Assembly: GCF_001263205.1 (NCBI RefSeq)
Contig: NZ_CP012333.1
Coordinates: 5,557,001-5,621,000 of the forward strand
Direction: 5' to 3'
DNA: 64,000 nt
Origin: Labilithrix luteola
GTDB lineage: Bacteria; Myxococcota_A; Polyangia; Polyangiales; Polyangiaceae
Part shown: one piece after another, positions 10,177-19,094 of the stretch
Numbering within the stretch: position 1 is the first letter of the stretch
Layout: every line of letters starts with the position of its first letter
Position numbers and translations under genes: made by a program
The notes under the pieces: model-generated
What the model was told of the DNA's origin: nothing
Database searches by the model: none
Seen by the model: only the letters and a program-made list of their open reading frames with translations

Positions 10177-10833
10177 ATGCCCACTGCATCGCCGACCGCC
10201 GCAAAGTCGCTTCTCAGCCCCGTCGATCACACGCTCATCCTGATCGACCATCAATCGCAGATGGCGTTCGCGACCAAGTCGATCGACGCCGTCAACTTGC
10301 GCAACAACGCCGCCCTCATCGCGAATGCGGGCCGCGTCTTCGGCGTCTCGACGATCCTCACCACGGTCGCGGAGAAGAGCTTCTCCGGTCCCATCTTCAC
10401 GGAGATCCAGCGCGTGTTCCCGGAGCACAAGGCGATCGACCGGACGACGATGAACTGCTGGGAGGACTCGAACGTCACCGACGAGGTGAACAAGATCGGT
10501 AAGGGGCGCGTCGTTCTCGCCGGTCTCTGGACCTCCGTGTGCATCGCCGGGCCGGCGCTCTGCGCCCTCGAGCAGGGCTTCGAGGTCTACGTTATCGCCG
10601 ACGCGTGCGGTGACGTCTCGACCGAAGCGCACGATCGCGCGATGGATCGCATGGTCCAGGCCGGCGTGCGACCGCTCACGTCGCTCACGTACCTGCTCGA
10701 GCTCCAGCGCGACTGGGCGCGGGCCAAGACGTACGACGCGGTCACCGGCGTGGCGAAGGACTTCGGTGGCTCGTACGGCCTCGGCGTCACCTACGCCAAG
10801 ACCATGTTCGGCGCCTCCGAAGGCAATCACTGA
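10177..10833 (+). CDS. isochorismatase-family cysteine hydrolase (YcaC-like)
   Basis: 218 aa. Contains the fold's Asp (LILIDHQ), the cis-peptide region and the nucleophile-containing stretch VVLAGLWTSVCIAGPALCAL. Length and pattern match YcaC-type hydrolases rather than true isochorismatases; the substrate is unknown. The ATG at 10177 is chosen over upstream starts because AGAGGAG lies six bases before it. First gene of a co-directional run with XapX, amidohydrolase, DoxX and a porin, 29 bp before XapX. The 256 bp upstream (9921-10176) show no other gene. Confidence 0.88.
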   Translation: MPTASPTAAKSLLSPVDHTLILIDHQSQMAFATKSIDAVNLRNNAALIANAGRVFGVSTILTTVAEKSFSGPIFTEIQRVFPEHKAIDRTTMNCWEDSNVTDEVNKIGKGRVVLAGLWTSVCIAGPALCALEQGFEVYVIADACGDVSTEAHDRAMDRMVQAGVRPLTSLTYLLELQRDWARAKTYDAVTGVAKDFGGSYGLGVTYAKTMFGASEGNH

Positions 10834-10862
10834 GACGTGCTCGTCGGAGCGGGAGATACGGA

Positions 10863-11177
10863 ATGAAGATCTATATCGCATCTCTGTTCGCCGGCGTCCT
10901 GGCAGGCGCAGTTTATGGCCTGATCAACGTTCGCTCTCCCGCTCCGCCGGTCATCGCTTTGATCGGGCTGCTCGGAATGCTCCTCGGTGAGCAGGGCGTG
11001 GCCATCTCGAAGCGGATCCTCCAGGGCAAGTCCCTCGCGAGCGCCTGGTTCGCCGAGGAGTGCGTACCGAAGATCACGGGCGTGTCTGCGGAGACGCCCT
11101 CGCCGAGCGTGCCGACCGACGCTGCCGTCGTCGCCATGCCCTCGCAGGAAACCGCTTCCAGTCTCGAAACGAAGTGA
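10863..11177 (+). CDS. XapX domain-containing small membrane protein
   Basis: 104 aa. The N-terminal ~55 residues match the XapX domain: two hydrophobic helices around YGLINVRSPAPPVIALIGLL and ending LLGEQG. The C-terminal half is a hydrophilic tail (SAETPSPSVPTDAA). XapX proteins are small membrane proteins of unknown role that often sit beside isochorismatase-like hydrolases and amidohydrolases, as here. Seven bases separate it from the amidohydrolase gene, so co-transcription is very likely. Confidence 0.85.
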   Translation: MKIYIASLFAGVLAGAVYGLINVRSPAPPVIALIGLLGMLLGEQGVAISKRILQGKSLASAWFAEECVPKITGVSAETPSPSVPTDAAVVAMPSQETASSLETK

Positions 11178-11184
11178 GCAAACC

Positions 11185-12978
11185 ATGACCGAGCTCATCG
11201 TCTACAACGCCAACATCACGTCCCTCGATCGCGCGAATCCGGCGCCGGAGGCGTTCGCGATCGCCGACGGACGGTTCGTCGCCGTGGGCAACAAGGCCGA
11301 TGTCTTCGCGACGAAGACTGCGACGACGCGGATGATCGATGCGGGGGGCCGACGGATCATCCCCGGCCTCATCGACAGCCACATGCACGTCATCCGCGGT
11401 GGCCTCAACTACAACATGGAGCTGCGCTGGGACGGCGTACGCTCCCTCGCGGACGCGATGGCGCTCTTGAAGCGTCAGGTCGACATCACGCCTGCCCCGC
11501 AGTGGGTGCGCGTCGTCGGTGGCTTCACGGCGCACCAGTTCGTGGAGAAGCGATTGCCGACGATCGAAGAGCTCAATCGAATTGCTCCCGATACGCCGGT
11601 CTTCATCCTGCATCTCTACGATCGGGCCCTGCTCAACGGCGCTGCGCTGCGCGCAGTCGGCTATACGAAGGACACGCCGGATCCGCCCGGAGGTGAGATT
11701 CAGCGAAACTCGCGCGGTGAGCCCACGGGGCTGCTCATCGCCAAGCCGAACGCGGGCATCCTCTACGCGACGTTGGCGAAAGGGCCGAAGCTTCCGCCCG
11801 ACTACCAACTCAACTCGACACGCCACTTCATGCGCGACCTGAATCGCCTTGGTGTCACCGGCGTGATCGATGCCGGCGGTGGCTTTCAAAACTACCCCGA
11901 CGACTACGACATCGTGCAGCGCCTCGCCCGCGACGGCGAGCTTACTCTGCGCATCGCCTACAACCTCTTCACCCAGAAGAGCGGCGGCGAGCTCGACGAC
12001 TTCAAGAACTGGACGAAAATGGTCCGCCCGGGCGACGGCGACGATCTGTTTCGGCACAACGGCGCGGGCGAGATGCTCGTCTTCTCGGCTGCGGACTTCG
12101 AAGATTTCCGAGAGCCGCGTCCGGAACTCCCCGCGAGCATGGAGTCCCAGCTCGAGTCGGTGGTGCGGACGTTGGTCGAGAACCGATGGCCGTGGCGCCT
12201 CCACGCGACGTACGACGAGACCATCTCCCGCGCACTCGACGTCTTCGAGCGCGTGAACCGCGACATGTCGTTCGACGGCTTGCACTGGTTCTTCGACCAC
12301 GCCGAGACGATCTCGGACCGCAACATCGACCGCATCGCTGCGCTTCAGGGAGGCATCGCCGTGCAGCACCGCATGGCGTTCCAGGGCGAATATTTCATCG
12401 AGCGTTACGGAGCGAAGGCAGCCGAACGCACCCCGCCGCTCGCACGAATGCTCGCCGCCGGAATCCCGGTGGGCGGAGGCACGGACGCAACGCGCGTCGC
12501 CTCGCACAACCCGTGGGTGTCCCTCGCGTGGCTGGTCACCGGCAAGACCCTCGGCGGCACGAGTCTCTATCCGAGCGAGAATCGCCTCGATCGCGAGACC
12601 GCACTTCGACTCTGGACCGAGAAGAACACGTGGTTCTCGAACGAAGAGGCGAAGAAGGGCCAGATCAAGGTCGAACAGCTCGCCGATTTCGCCGTCCTCT
12701 CCGCGGACTATTTCTCCGTTCCCGAGGACGAGATCTCCGGGCTCGAATCCGTGCTCACCGTTCTCGGTGGAAAGGTCGTCCACGGCGGCGGTCCCTTCTC
12801 TGGAATGGCACCGCCTCTTCCGCCGGCGATGCCGGATTGGTCGCCGGTGCGCCACTCCGGTGGGGCGACCGCGGCTGCAGCTGCGGCCGTCGCTGGAGTG
12901 TCTTCGCGACGAGCGAACCTTGGTCCGGGCGAAAGCGCCCTCTGGGGAGCGGCAGGCTGCGCCTGCTGGGCATTCTGA
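11185..12978 (+). CDS. amidohydrolase (YtcJ-type metal-dependent hydrolase)
   Basis: 597 aa. Typical N-terminal beta sandwich (NANITSLD, ADGRFVAVGN), then the metal-binding stretch RRIIPGLIDSHMHVIRGG, which carries the first HxH of the amidohydrolase barrel. Later motifs are WRLHATYDETIS, WFFDHAETIS and GGGTDATRVASHNPW with the conserved Asp. It hydrolyses C-N bonds in an unknown substrate. ATG 11185 is taken because the homology starts there. It ends in a TGATG junction with DoxX. The last ~55 residues are Ala-rich and look non-conserved. Confidence 0.88.
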   Translation: MTELIVYNANITSLDRANPAPEAFAIADGRFVAVGNKADVFATKTATTRMIDAGGRRIIPGLIDSHMHVIRGGLNYNMELRWDGVRSLADAMALLKRQVDITPAPQWVRVVGGFTAHQFVEKRLPTIEELNRIAPDTPVFILHLYDRALLNGAALRAVGYTKDTPDPPGGEIQRNSRGEPTGLLIAKPNAGILYATLAKGPKLPPDYQLNSTRHFMRDLNRLGVTGVIDAGGGFQNYPDDYDIVQRLARDGELTLRIAYNLFTQKSGGELDDFKNWTKMVRPGDGDDLFRHNGAGEMLVFSAADFEDFREPRPELPASMESQLESVVRTLVENRWPWRLHATYDETISRALDVFERVNRDMSFDGLHWFFDHAETISDRNIDRIAALQGGIAVQHRMAFQGEYFIERYGAKAAERTPPLARMLAAGIPVGGGTDATRVASHNPWVSLAWLVTGKTLGGTSLYPSENRLDRETALRLWTEKNTWFSNEEAKKGQIKVEQLADFAVLSADYFSVPEDEISGLESVLTVLGGKVVHGGGPFSGMAPPLPPAMPDWSPVRHSGGATAAAAAAVAGVSSRRANLGPGESALWGAAGCACWAF

Positions 12979-13457
12979 TGAACATCGGAATCGATTCTCT
13001 GTTCTCCCAGAAACGACAGGACGACGCGCGCGACGCAGGGCTCTTGCTCCTTCGAATTGGTGCGGCGTGCTTGATCTGGAAGTTTCACATGCAGCCCAAG
13101 CTCGCGCACTTCGATCACGAGCTCGCCACATTCCCCGATCCGATCGGCGTTGGCCATGCCGGAAGCTTTGCGCTCGCGCTGCTCTCGGAGGGCCTGTTCT
13201 CCATCGTCGTCGCCCTCGGTTTCATGACGCGCCTCGCAGCGTTTCCGATCCTGTTCACGATGGCGATGGTCCTCTTCCTGGCCGTGCGCGGGTTCGAGGG
13301 CTCTGACGTTCAAGCCGCGCTCCTCTACGCTCTGCCGTACGGCGTGATCGTCCTCACCGGACCAGGTCGGTGGTCGCTCGATCACCGGCTCCTCCCTCGG
13401 TACGAGTCGGTCCTGCGCCGGCTGCAGAAGCGTACGCCCGCACGGGCCGACGCGTGA
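12978..13457 (+). CDS. DoxX-family membrane protein
   Basis: 159 aa with about four hydrophobic helices (LLLLRIGAACLIWKF, FALALLSEGLFSIVVALGF, FPILFTMAMVLFLA, LLYALPYGVIVLTGPG) and the DoxX patterns LR and GPGRWSLDH near the C-terminus. DoxX proteins are inner-membrane proteins linked to quinone or redox functions in several bacteria; the exact role here is not known. The start overlaps the amidohydrolase stop by one base and the stop is two bases before the porin gene, so it sits inside an operon. Confidence 0.85.
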   Translation: MNIGIDSLFSQKRQDDARDAGLLLLRIGAACLIWKFHMQPKLAHFDHELATFPDPIGVGHAGSFALALLSEGLFSIVVALGFMTRLAAFPILFTMAMVLFLAVRGFEGSDVQAALLYALPYGVIVLTGPGRWSLDHRLLPRYESVLRRLQKRTPARADA

Positions 13458-13459
13458 AC

Positions 13460-15070
13460 ATGCGGTTCCTCTCCTCCATCGCAGCCGTCGTCCTGATGGC
13501 GTGGGCACGAACGTCGGCGGCGGCGGACGACGACGACCACGCCGACGCTGGCAACCTCGAGCCACGACCCGCCGATGCGCGCGAAGCAGCGCCCGAGGCT
13601 GCGCCGGCGTCCGAAGAGCCGGCCACGAACACGCCTCCTCCGCCGTCCCTCCAAGGAGACGATCCTCTCCTCGCACCGAGCGTGCCCGAGCCTCCAGCAG
13701 CGGCGCGGGTGCCCGTGGAGCGAGACTCGGATCCGGCCGGCGACGTCAATCACGACCTCGCTCCTTCGGTGGCGTTCCAACAGGTGCGCTACCTCGAAGA
13801 CTATTCGCGCCTGGCATCGGCGGATCTGCGCGCCCCGCTGGACGTGATCAAATACATCCCGCTCTGGCCGGGCGGTTACCTCTCGCTCGGCGGCCAGCAC
13901 CGGCTCCGCTACGAGTACATGGCGCCGTCCGAGCTCGGCAAGTCGGTCTCGGAGTCGATGGATAGCGTCCTCTTCTCGAGGAATCTCCTTCACACCGACT
14001 TTCATTTCACGCCGTACCTGCGCCTGTTCGCACAAGCGGGCGCGTATTACGCATTTGGCTCCCCCGCGGAGGACGCGCCGCCCGGAGCAGACGTCTTCGA
14101 CGTCGCGCAGCTCTTTCTCGAGACGCGCTTCCAGGTCGCCGGAGTCAACGTCACGACGAGACTCGGGCGCCAGGAGATGGGCCTCGGGTCGACCCGCTGG
14201 GTGAGTATTCGAGACGGCACGAACGTCAGACAAGCGTTCGACATCGGACGCGTCGTGCTCACGGGGCGAAACTGGAATTCGCATACGTTCTTCGGCGTCG
14301 TCCCCAAGCTCCAGCGAGGCGCTTTGGACGACGAGCCGAATACGAAGAATCTCTTCTGGGGCAGTTACTGGACACTCAACGCACTGCCGCGCAAGGCGCT
14401 CTCTTTCGACGTCTTCTATCTCGGGCGTTCGCGCCCGGCCGTGTACCGCGAGCTCTCCGGGCGTGAGGTCCGTCACACGATGGGGGTTCGTGTGTTCGGC
14501 GAGCTCGACACCGGGCTCGAATACATCGCACACGGTCTCATCCAGGTCGGCAAGCTCGGCGACGCCGACGTTCTCGCCTGGGGCACCGCCGGTGCTCTAC
14601 GCCAGCGTCTTCCCGGCTTTCTCCACCCCGTCCGCATCGGCGTCCGCGGAGACGCCCTGAGCGGCGACGCCAAGGCGGGCGACGGCAAGGTCGGAACGTT
14701 CGATCCGCTCTTTCCGAATCAGACGTTCTTCAGCGCTCTGTCGTTGATCTCGCCTGCGAACCTCTACGACGTCCACCCGCTCGTTTCGGTCGACCTGGCA
14801 CCGGTCGTCCTCGAAGCCGGATGGATCTTCTACTATCGCCAGCAAACCGCAGACGCCGTCTACGCGCCCGGTGCACCTCCGCTCATCAAGGCCGCGCTCT
14901 CGGACGCCCGGTTCACGGGCTCACAACCGAGTTTGTCACTGGGCTATTCCGTAACGCGGAATCTCACGTTCAATATCGAGTATTCGCACGTATTCGCTGG
15001 CGCTGCGATGCGCGAAGCCGGCGGCCGGGACATCGATTTCCTCGGCCAATGGACGACGTTCACCTATTGA
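13460..15070 (+). CDS. alginate-export-family outer-membrane porin-like protein
   Basis: 536 aa. Signal peptide (MRFLSSIAAVVLMAWARTSAAA), then a low-complexity D/A/P-rich linker (~25-95). From ~130 on there is a beta-barrel region starting GGYLSLGGQHRLRYEY with alternating hydrophobic/aromatic strands, containing GRQEMGLGSTRW, and ending in an aromatic residue (WTTFTY). This pattern fits the alginate-export family, which includes many non-alginate porins. Placed in the hydrolase operon, it probably admits or exports the compound those enzymes handle; that is inference. Confidence 0.82.
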   Translation: MRFLSSIAAVVLMAWARTSAAADDDDHADAGNLEPRPADAREAAPEAAPASEEPATNTPPPPSLQGDDPLLAPSVPEPPAAARVPVERDSDPAGDVNHDLAPSVAFQQVRYLEDYSRLASADLRAPLDVIKYIPLWPGGYLSLGGQHRLRYEYMAPSELGKSVSESMDSVLFSRNLLHTDFHFTPYLRLFAQAGAYYAFGSPAEDAPPGADVFDVAQLFLETRFQVAGVNVTTRLGRQEMGLGSTRWVSIRDGTNVRQAFDIGRVVLTGRNWNSHTFFGVVPKLQRGALDDEPNTKNLFWGSYWTLNALPRKALSFDVFYLGRSRPAVYRELSGREVRHTMGVRVFGELDTGLEYIAHGLIQVGKLGDADVLAWGTAGALRQRLPGFLHPVRIGVRGDALSGDAKAGDGKVGTFDPLFPNQTFFSALSLISPANLYDVHPLVSVDLAPVVLEAGWIFYYRQQTADAVYAPGAPPLIKAALSDARFTGSQPSLSLGYSVTRNLTFNIEYSHVFAGAAMREAGGRDIDFLGQWTTFTY

Positions 15071-15102
15071 CCTCAATCGACAATCACTCTCGAGTAGGAC
15101 CC

Positions 15103-15759
15103 GTGACTGAACCTCCCCGCCGTGTCATCGTCGCTCTCTTGCTACTCACGTTCGTCACGGGCATCGTCGACGCTGCGAGCGTGCTCGGTCTCGGACGCAT
15201 CTTCGCCGCGAACATGACCGGGAACGTCGTCTTCCTCGGTTTCGCACTCGCCGGCCAGCACGCCAAGGCCGCGGTGATCGCTGGGCTGAACGCGCTCGGC
15301 AGCTTCATGGCAGGTGCCGTCCTCGGCGGGCGGCTCTCGAAGGTGATCACGCCCCGGTCGTTGACGCTCGCCTTCGGCATCGAGCTCTTGCTGCTTGGGG
15401 TCGCCACGGCCGTCGCGCTCGTCGACGTCAAGGTGGTGGCGCCGATCCTGATCAGCCTCCTCGGGCTCGCCATGGGCCTCCGTAACGCGGTGGTGCGCAG
15501 GCTCGCGATCCCCGATCTGACGACCACGGTGCTGACGCTGACCGTGACGGGGCTTGCCTCGGATTCATCACTCGCCGGCGGATCCAATCCACGATGGCAA
15601 CGGCGCGTCGCGGCCATCCTCGTGATGCTCCTGGGCGCGCTGCTCGGCGCCACCCTTCTCTCCGTCGGAATGGCGGCGGTCATCGCATCCGCGACGCTGG
15701 TCGAGGCCATCGCGCTCGTGCTCCTCGCGAGAGGGGCCGAGGCGAAGGCCGAGAATTGA
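15103..15759 (+). CDS. DUF1275 (YoaK-like) membrane protein
   Basis: 218 aa with about six transmembrane helices. Family landmarks are FVTGIVDAASVLGLGRIFAA, NMTGNVVFLGFALAG, LGLAMGLRNAVVRRLAIPDL and TTVLTLTVTGLASDS. The GTG at 15103 is chosen because the first helix follows directly. Members are integral membrane proteins of unknown transport function. It follows the porin gene by 32 bp and may be the last gene of the hydrolase operon. Confidence 0.85.
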   Translation: MTEPPRRVIVALLLLTFVTGIVDAASVLGLGRIFAANMTGNVVFLGFALAGQHAKAAVIAGLNALGSFMAGAVLGGRLSKVITPRSLTLAFGIELLLLGVATAVALVDVKVVAPILISLLGLAMGLRNAVVRRLAIPDLTTTVLTLTVTGLASDSSLAGGSNPRWQRRVAAILVMLLGALLGATLLSVGMAAVIASATLVEAIALVLLARGAEAKAEN

Positions 15760-15806
15760 GCTCGCGAGGCGAGGGAGAACCGGTCGCTCGTGACCTCGAA
15801 GTCGCG

Positions 15807-16406
15807 ATGATGACGACGAAGAAGATGACGAAGGGAAGACTCGAGGCGTTCAGTGACGGGGTGATCGCCATCATCATCACGGTGATGGTGCTCGAGCTCA
15901 AGGTTCCGCACGGTGATGATCTCTCCGCGCTGCGTGTTCTGGCAGCTCCCTTCGCGGCCTACGTTCTGTCGTTCCTCCACGTAGGGATCTATTGGAACAA
16001 TCACCACCATCTCCTGGCGAGGACGGAGCTCGTCAACGGGAAGGTGTTGTGGGCAAATCTCAACTTCCTGTTCTGGCTCTCGCTGATGCCGGTCACCACG
16101 GCATGGATGGGGGAGACGCGGCTCGCGCCGGTACCGACTGCCCTCTATGGCTTCGACCTCTTCCTTGCCGGTGTCTCTTATTTCGTGCTCGGTCGCGTGC
16201 TCGTTCGAAATCAGGGGCCGCGGTCACCACTCGCGCAGCTCATCGGCTCCGACACCAAAGGCCGCCTTTCCACCGGCCTATACGCGGTCGCGGTTCCGGT
16301 GGCCTGCGCTCATCCGCGACTCGCCGCAGCGATCTACGCCCTCGTGGCGCTGATGTGGTTCATCCCCGATCGACGCCTCGAATCGTACGAGGCCCTACCG
16401 CCCTGA
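15807..16406 (+). CDS. TMEM175-family (DUF1211) potassium-channel-like membrane protein
   Basis: 199 aa. The family hallmark FSDGVIAIIIT lies in the first helix, followed by the second conserved stretch SFLHVGIYWNNHHHLL and four further hydrophobic helices. Bacterial TMEM175 proteins form potassium-selective channels. Two in-frame ATGs (15807 and 15825) are possible; the first is given. It lies 47 bp after the DUF1275 gene and may be read from the same transcript or its own promoter. Confidence 0.85.
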   Translation: MMTTKKMTKGRLEAFSDGVIAIIITVMVLELKVPHGDDLSALRVLAAPFAAYVLSFLHVGIYWNNHHHLLARTELVNGKVLWANLNFLFWLSLMPVTTAWMGETRLAPVPTALYGFDLFLAGVSYFVLGRVLVRNQGPRSPLAQLIGSDTKGRLSTGLYAVAVPVACAHPRLAAAIYALVALMWFIPDRRLESYEALPP

Positions 16407-16556
16407 GCTGTCGTCGGAGCTGGGAATGCACATTCAGTCGGTCCTGCGTTTCTTGAAGCAGACGGCATCCCATGGCCGCTGCGACGCAAGGTGTTCGGCG
16501 ATGTGGTGCACGAACGCGCGCCAACGCGCCAACGCGCCTGGCGCGGTCGTCGCTGT

Positions 16557-16856
16557 TCACTCGGTCGACAAGAACTGGTCGTCTGGGTAGCAGTAAGCCC
16601 ACGTCTCGCCGGCTTCGCCGGACGTGACGATGGGGTGCCTCGTCGAGCGGTTGTGCGCCGTTGCGTGTCGATTGGGCGAAGAATCGCAACAGCCCACGTG
16701 GCCGCAGGTGAGGCAGACGCGAAGGTGGACCCACCCGCTACCCATCGCGAGACACTCCTCGCAGCCCTTCGCCGGTCGATGTACGCGCTCGATCTTCACG
16801 TCATGCGCGACGTGACCGCAGGGGTTCGACAGATCGATTGAATCGTTCTTGCTCAT
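16557..16856 (-). CDS. UBP-type zinc-finger protein
   Basis: 99 aa, essentially one ZnF-UBP domain. The Cys/His ligands are visible: PCGH, GCEECLAMGSGWVHLRVCLT, CGHVGCCDSS, then NRHATAHNRSTRHP, which completes the set. In eukaryotes the fold binds ubiquitin C-termini; the bacterial role is unknown. It follows the oxidoreductase gene by 50 bp on the same strand. A UBP finger beside this kind of reductase recurs in bacteria in my recollection, so the two probably work together. Confidence 0.85.
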   Translation of the reverse strand: MSKNDSIDLSNPCGHVAHDVKIERVHRPAKGCEECLAMGSGWVHLRVCLTCGHVGCCDSSPNRHATAHNRSTRHPIVTSGEAGETWAYCYPDDQFLSTE

Positions 16857-16906
16857 GTGCGGTTGACCTCGTTGTGCCGAAGACTCTGTCGGGTCGCTGA
16901 ACCGGC

Positions 16907-18673
16907 CTATTCGGCGAGTACCTTGTGGATGAGCTGGACGCAGACCGATCCATCGCCCACGGCGGCCGCGACGCGCTTGACGCTGTTGGCGCGGACGTCG
17001 CCCACTGCAAAGACGCGCGGCTGGCTGGTCTCGAACATGAGCGGCGACCGCGCGAGTGGCCATCGCTCTCGCTCGAGGATCTCGCTGGTCAGATCGAGGC
17101 CCGTGCGGACGAACTTGTTGTCGTCCAGAGCCAAGCTGCCGCCGAGCCAATCCGTGTTTGGCGTCGCGCCGATCATGGAGAAGACGTGGCGGATCGGTCG
17201 GCGGGTCTCGACCCCGGCGTCGTCGCACCAGGTCACCTCTTCGAGGTGCTCGCTCCCGGCCACCGCCGTGATGCGTGTGCGCCGGTGGAGCGTGATGTTG
17301 GGCGTGTCCTCGATGCGACGTATGAGATATCGCGACATGCTCTCGGCGAGGTCGGGCCCGCGGATGAGCATGTGCACGTGTCTCGCGCTGCGCGCGAGGA
17401 ATGTCGCCGCCTGCCCCGCGGAGTTGCCTCCACCGACGACCACGAGCGCTTCGGCGCCGCATCGCATTGCCTCGACGAACGTGGCCGAGTAATAGACGCC
17501 GACGCCTTCGAACCGGGCGAGCTCGGGGACGTCGAGCTTGCGGTACCGAATGCCTGTCGCGATGACGGCAGCGCGGGCGCGGATGGCCCCGCCCCCCTCG
17601 AGCTCGATCCGCAACGGCGTCTCGTCGGACCGCAAGCTCACGGCGCCCTGAGCGACCGAAAGACCAGCTCCGAACTTCTCAGCCTGTGCCAGCGCCCGAA
17701 CCGCGAGCGCCTGGCCGGAGATGCCGGTGGGAAAGCCCAGATAGTTCTCGATCTTCGAGCTGGATCCCGCCTGCCCACCGGGCGACGCGGCCTCGACGAT
17801 CATGACGTCGAGCCCCTCCGAGGCGGCGTACACCGCCGCGGCAAGACCCGCGGGACCTGCTCCGCACACGACGACGTCGAACACGCGCGTTGGCTCGATG
17901 GTCGGGTTCAACCCGAGGCAATCGGCGACTTCCGCCTCCGAAGGGTGCCTGAGCACGCGCTCGCCGCGGCAAATGAGGATCGGGATGTCCTCCACCCGCA
18001 CCTGGAACTGGTCGAGCATCGCCTGCACGTCGGGATCGCCGTCGAGGTCGACGTACTTGTACGGCTGCCCGTTGCGCACGAGGAACGCCTGAAGTCGAAG
18101 AGTCTCCGCCGAAACGCGCGATCCGATGACGACGGCATCGCCCCATCCCTCCGAGAGAAGCGCCACGCGCCGCAGGATGAACGCCCGCATGGCGATCTCG
18201 CTGAGCTCCGGATCCGTCTGGACGAGCGAGCGAAAGCGCTGCGGTTCGACCCGGAGCGCGCGAAGGTGGCTCTTGGCGCGTGCCCTGACGAGCGAGCTTC
18301 GGCCGAACAGCATCGGCATCTCGCCGGTGAACTGACCGGTGTCGTGAACGGTCACCGAGTGCTCGAGCGTACCCTCGGGGTGGACGATCTCGAGCTGCCC
18401 ATCGAGCACGACGTAGAAGGGGACGTCCGCGTCCCCCCGCTCGAACACGATCGCGCCGTCTTCGAAGTCTTGCTCGGTTCCGAAGGCCGCGACGCGTGCG
18501 ATTTGCGACTCCGTCAGCGCCGGAAACATCTGCCCGCGTCGGCCGTCGAGATTCGGGTATTGGGGGCCCGGCGATCCCATGCGCGTGCCCGTCCATGCAG
18601 GTGCATCGTGCGCGGGGAAGGATTCAACGAGCGCCTCGCTGGAGGCGTCACCGGGCCTAGTCGATTCCGTCAT
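16907..18673 (-). CDS. cyclic-nucleotide-binding domain / thioredoxin-reductase-like FAD oxidoreductase
   Basis: 588 aa in three parts. A cNMP-binding domain (~45-155; PFYVVLDGQLEIVHPEG, GEMPMLFG), a glutaredoxin-like segment (~165-255; RLQAFLVRNGQPYKYVDLDG) without a CxxC, and a thioredoxin-reductase fold with FAD (VCGAGPAGLAAAVYAA, FAVGDVRA) and NADPH (VVVGGGNSAGQ) sites. The redox CxxC of classical reductases is absent: the position reads YYSATFVEA. ATG 18673 is preferred over an upstream GTG because GGAGG lies just upstream. It probably passes electrons under control of a bound ligand, with an unknown acceptor. Confidence 0.88.
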   Translation of the reverse strand: MTESTRPGDASSEALVESFPAHDAPAWTGTRMGSPGPQYPNLDGRRGQMFPALTESQIARVAAFGTEQDFEDGAIVFERGDADVPFYVVLDGQLEIVHPEGTLEHSVTVHDTGQFTGEMPMLFGRSSLVRARAKSHLRALRVEPQRFRSLVQTDPELSEIAMRAFILRRVALLSEGWGDAVVIGSRVSAETLRLQAFLVRNGQPYKYVDLDGDPDVQAMLDQFQVRVEDIPILICRGERVLRHPSEAEVADCLGLNPTIEPTRVFDVVVCGAGPAGLAAAVYAASEGLDVMIVEAASPGGQAGSSSKIENYLGFPTGISGQALAVRALAQAEKFGAGLSVAQGAVSLRSDETPLRIELEGGGAIRARAAVIATGIRYRKLDVPELARFEGVGVYYSATFVEAMRCGAEALVVVGGGNSAGQAATFLARSARHVHMLIRGPDLAESMSRYLIRRIEDTPNITLHRRTRITAVAGSEHLEEVTWCDDAGVETRRPIRHVFSMIGATPNTDWLGGSLALDDNKFVRTGLDLTSEILERERWPLARSPLMFETSQPRVFAVGDVRANSVKRVAAAVGDGSVCVQLIHKVLAE

Positions 18674-18743
18674 CTGTCGACCTCCGAGGAATCTTGGGGT
18701 TCCGCTTGCCACGCGATTTAGGCGCGGTTGAGGCTGTTCATGA

Positions 18744-19094
18744 TTATCGCGCCCTTCTTTCTTCTTCGTCGGCCGTGAGCCGTGCCCAGGGGAGCACTCG
18801 GAGGCGCTCGATCGGGATCGGGCGCCCGCTCAGCTCGCTGACGCCGTACGTTCCCGCATCGAGCTTCGCGAGTGCCCTGTCGATCTCCGCCAGAAGTCCG
18901 CGCTCCTGACGGGCAAGGCCGAGCAGCTCCCCCTCCGCCGTCGCACGCGTTGCTGCGTCCATCGGGTCGGGGAGGCTCTCCTCCTCGAGGTGGGTCGCCG
19001 CCGCCAGGTTCCGGTCGTGCGCGCGAAGTAACTCGGCGCGCTTGGACTCGAGCGCCACTCGAAACGATTCGCGATCCTTCGTGGTCAATTTCAT
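18744..19094 (-). CDS. DksA/TraR-family protein lacking zinc-finger cysteines
   Basis: 116 aa. Helical N-terminus, a DPMDAATRATAEGE segment in the coiled-coil region and the family C-terminus GTYGVSELSGRPIPIERLRV. Every cysteine of the usual C4 zinc finger is replaced (GVSELSG instead of GVCxxCG), as in zinc-independent DksA paralogues. DksA-type proteins enter the RNA polymerase secondary channel and act with ppGpp. ATG 19094 is favoured by a GGAG about eight bases upstream, but the frame stays open upstream to 19583, so a 279-aa fusion is possible. Confidence 0.75.
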   Translation of the reverse strand: MKLTTKDRESFRVALESKRAELLRAHDRNLAAATHLEEESLPDPMDAATRATAEGELLGLARQERGLLAEIDRALAKLDAGTYGVSELSGRPIPIERLRVLPWARLTADEEERRAR

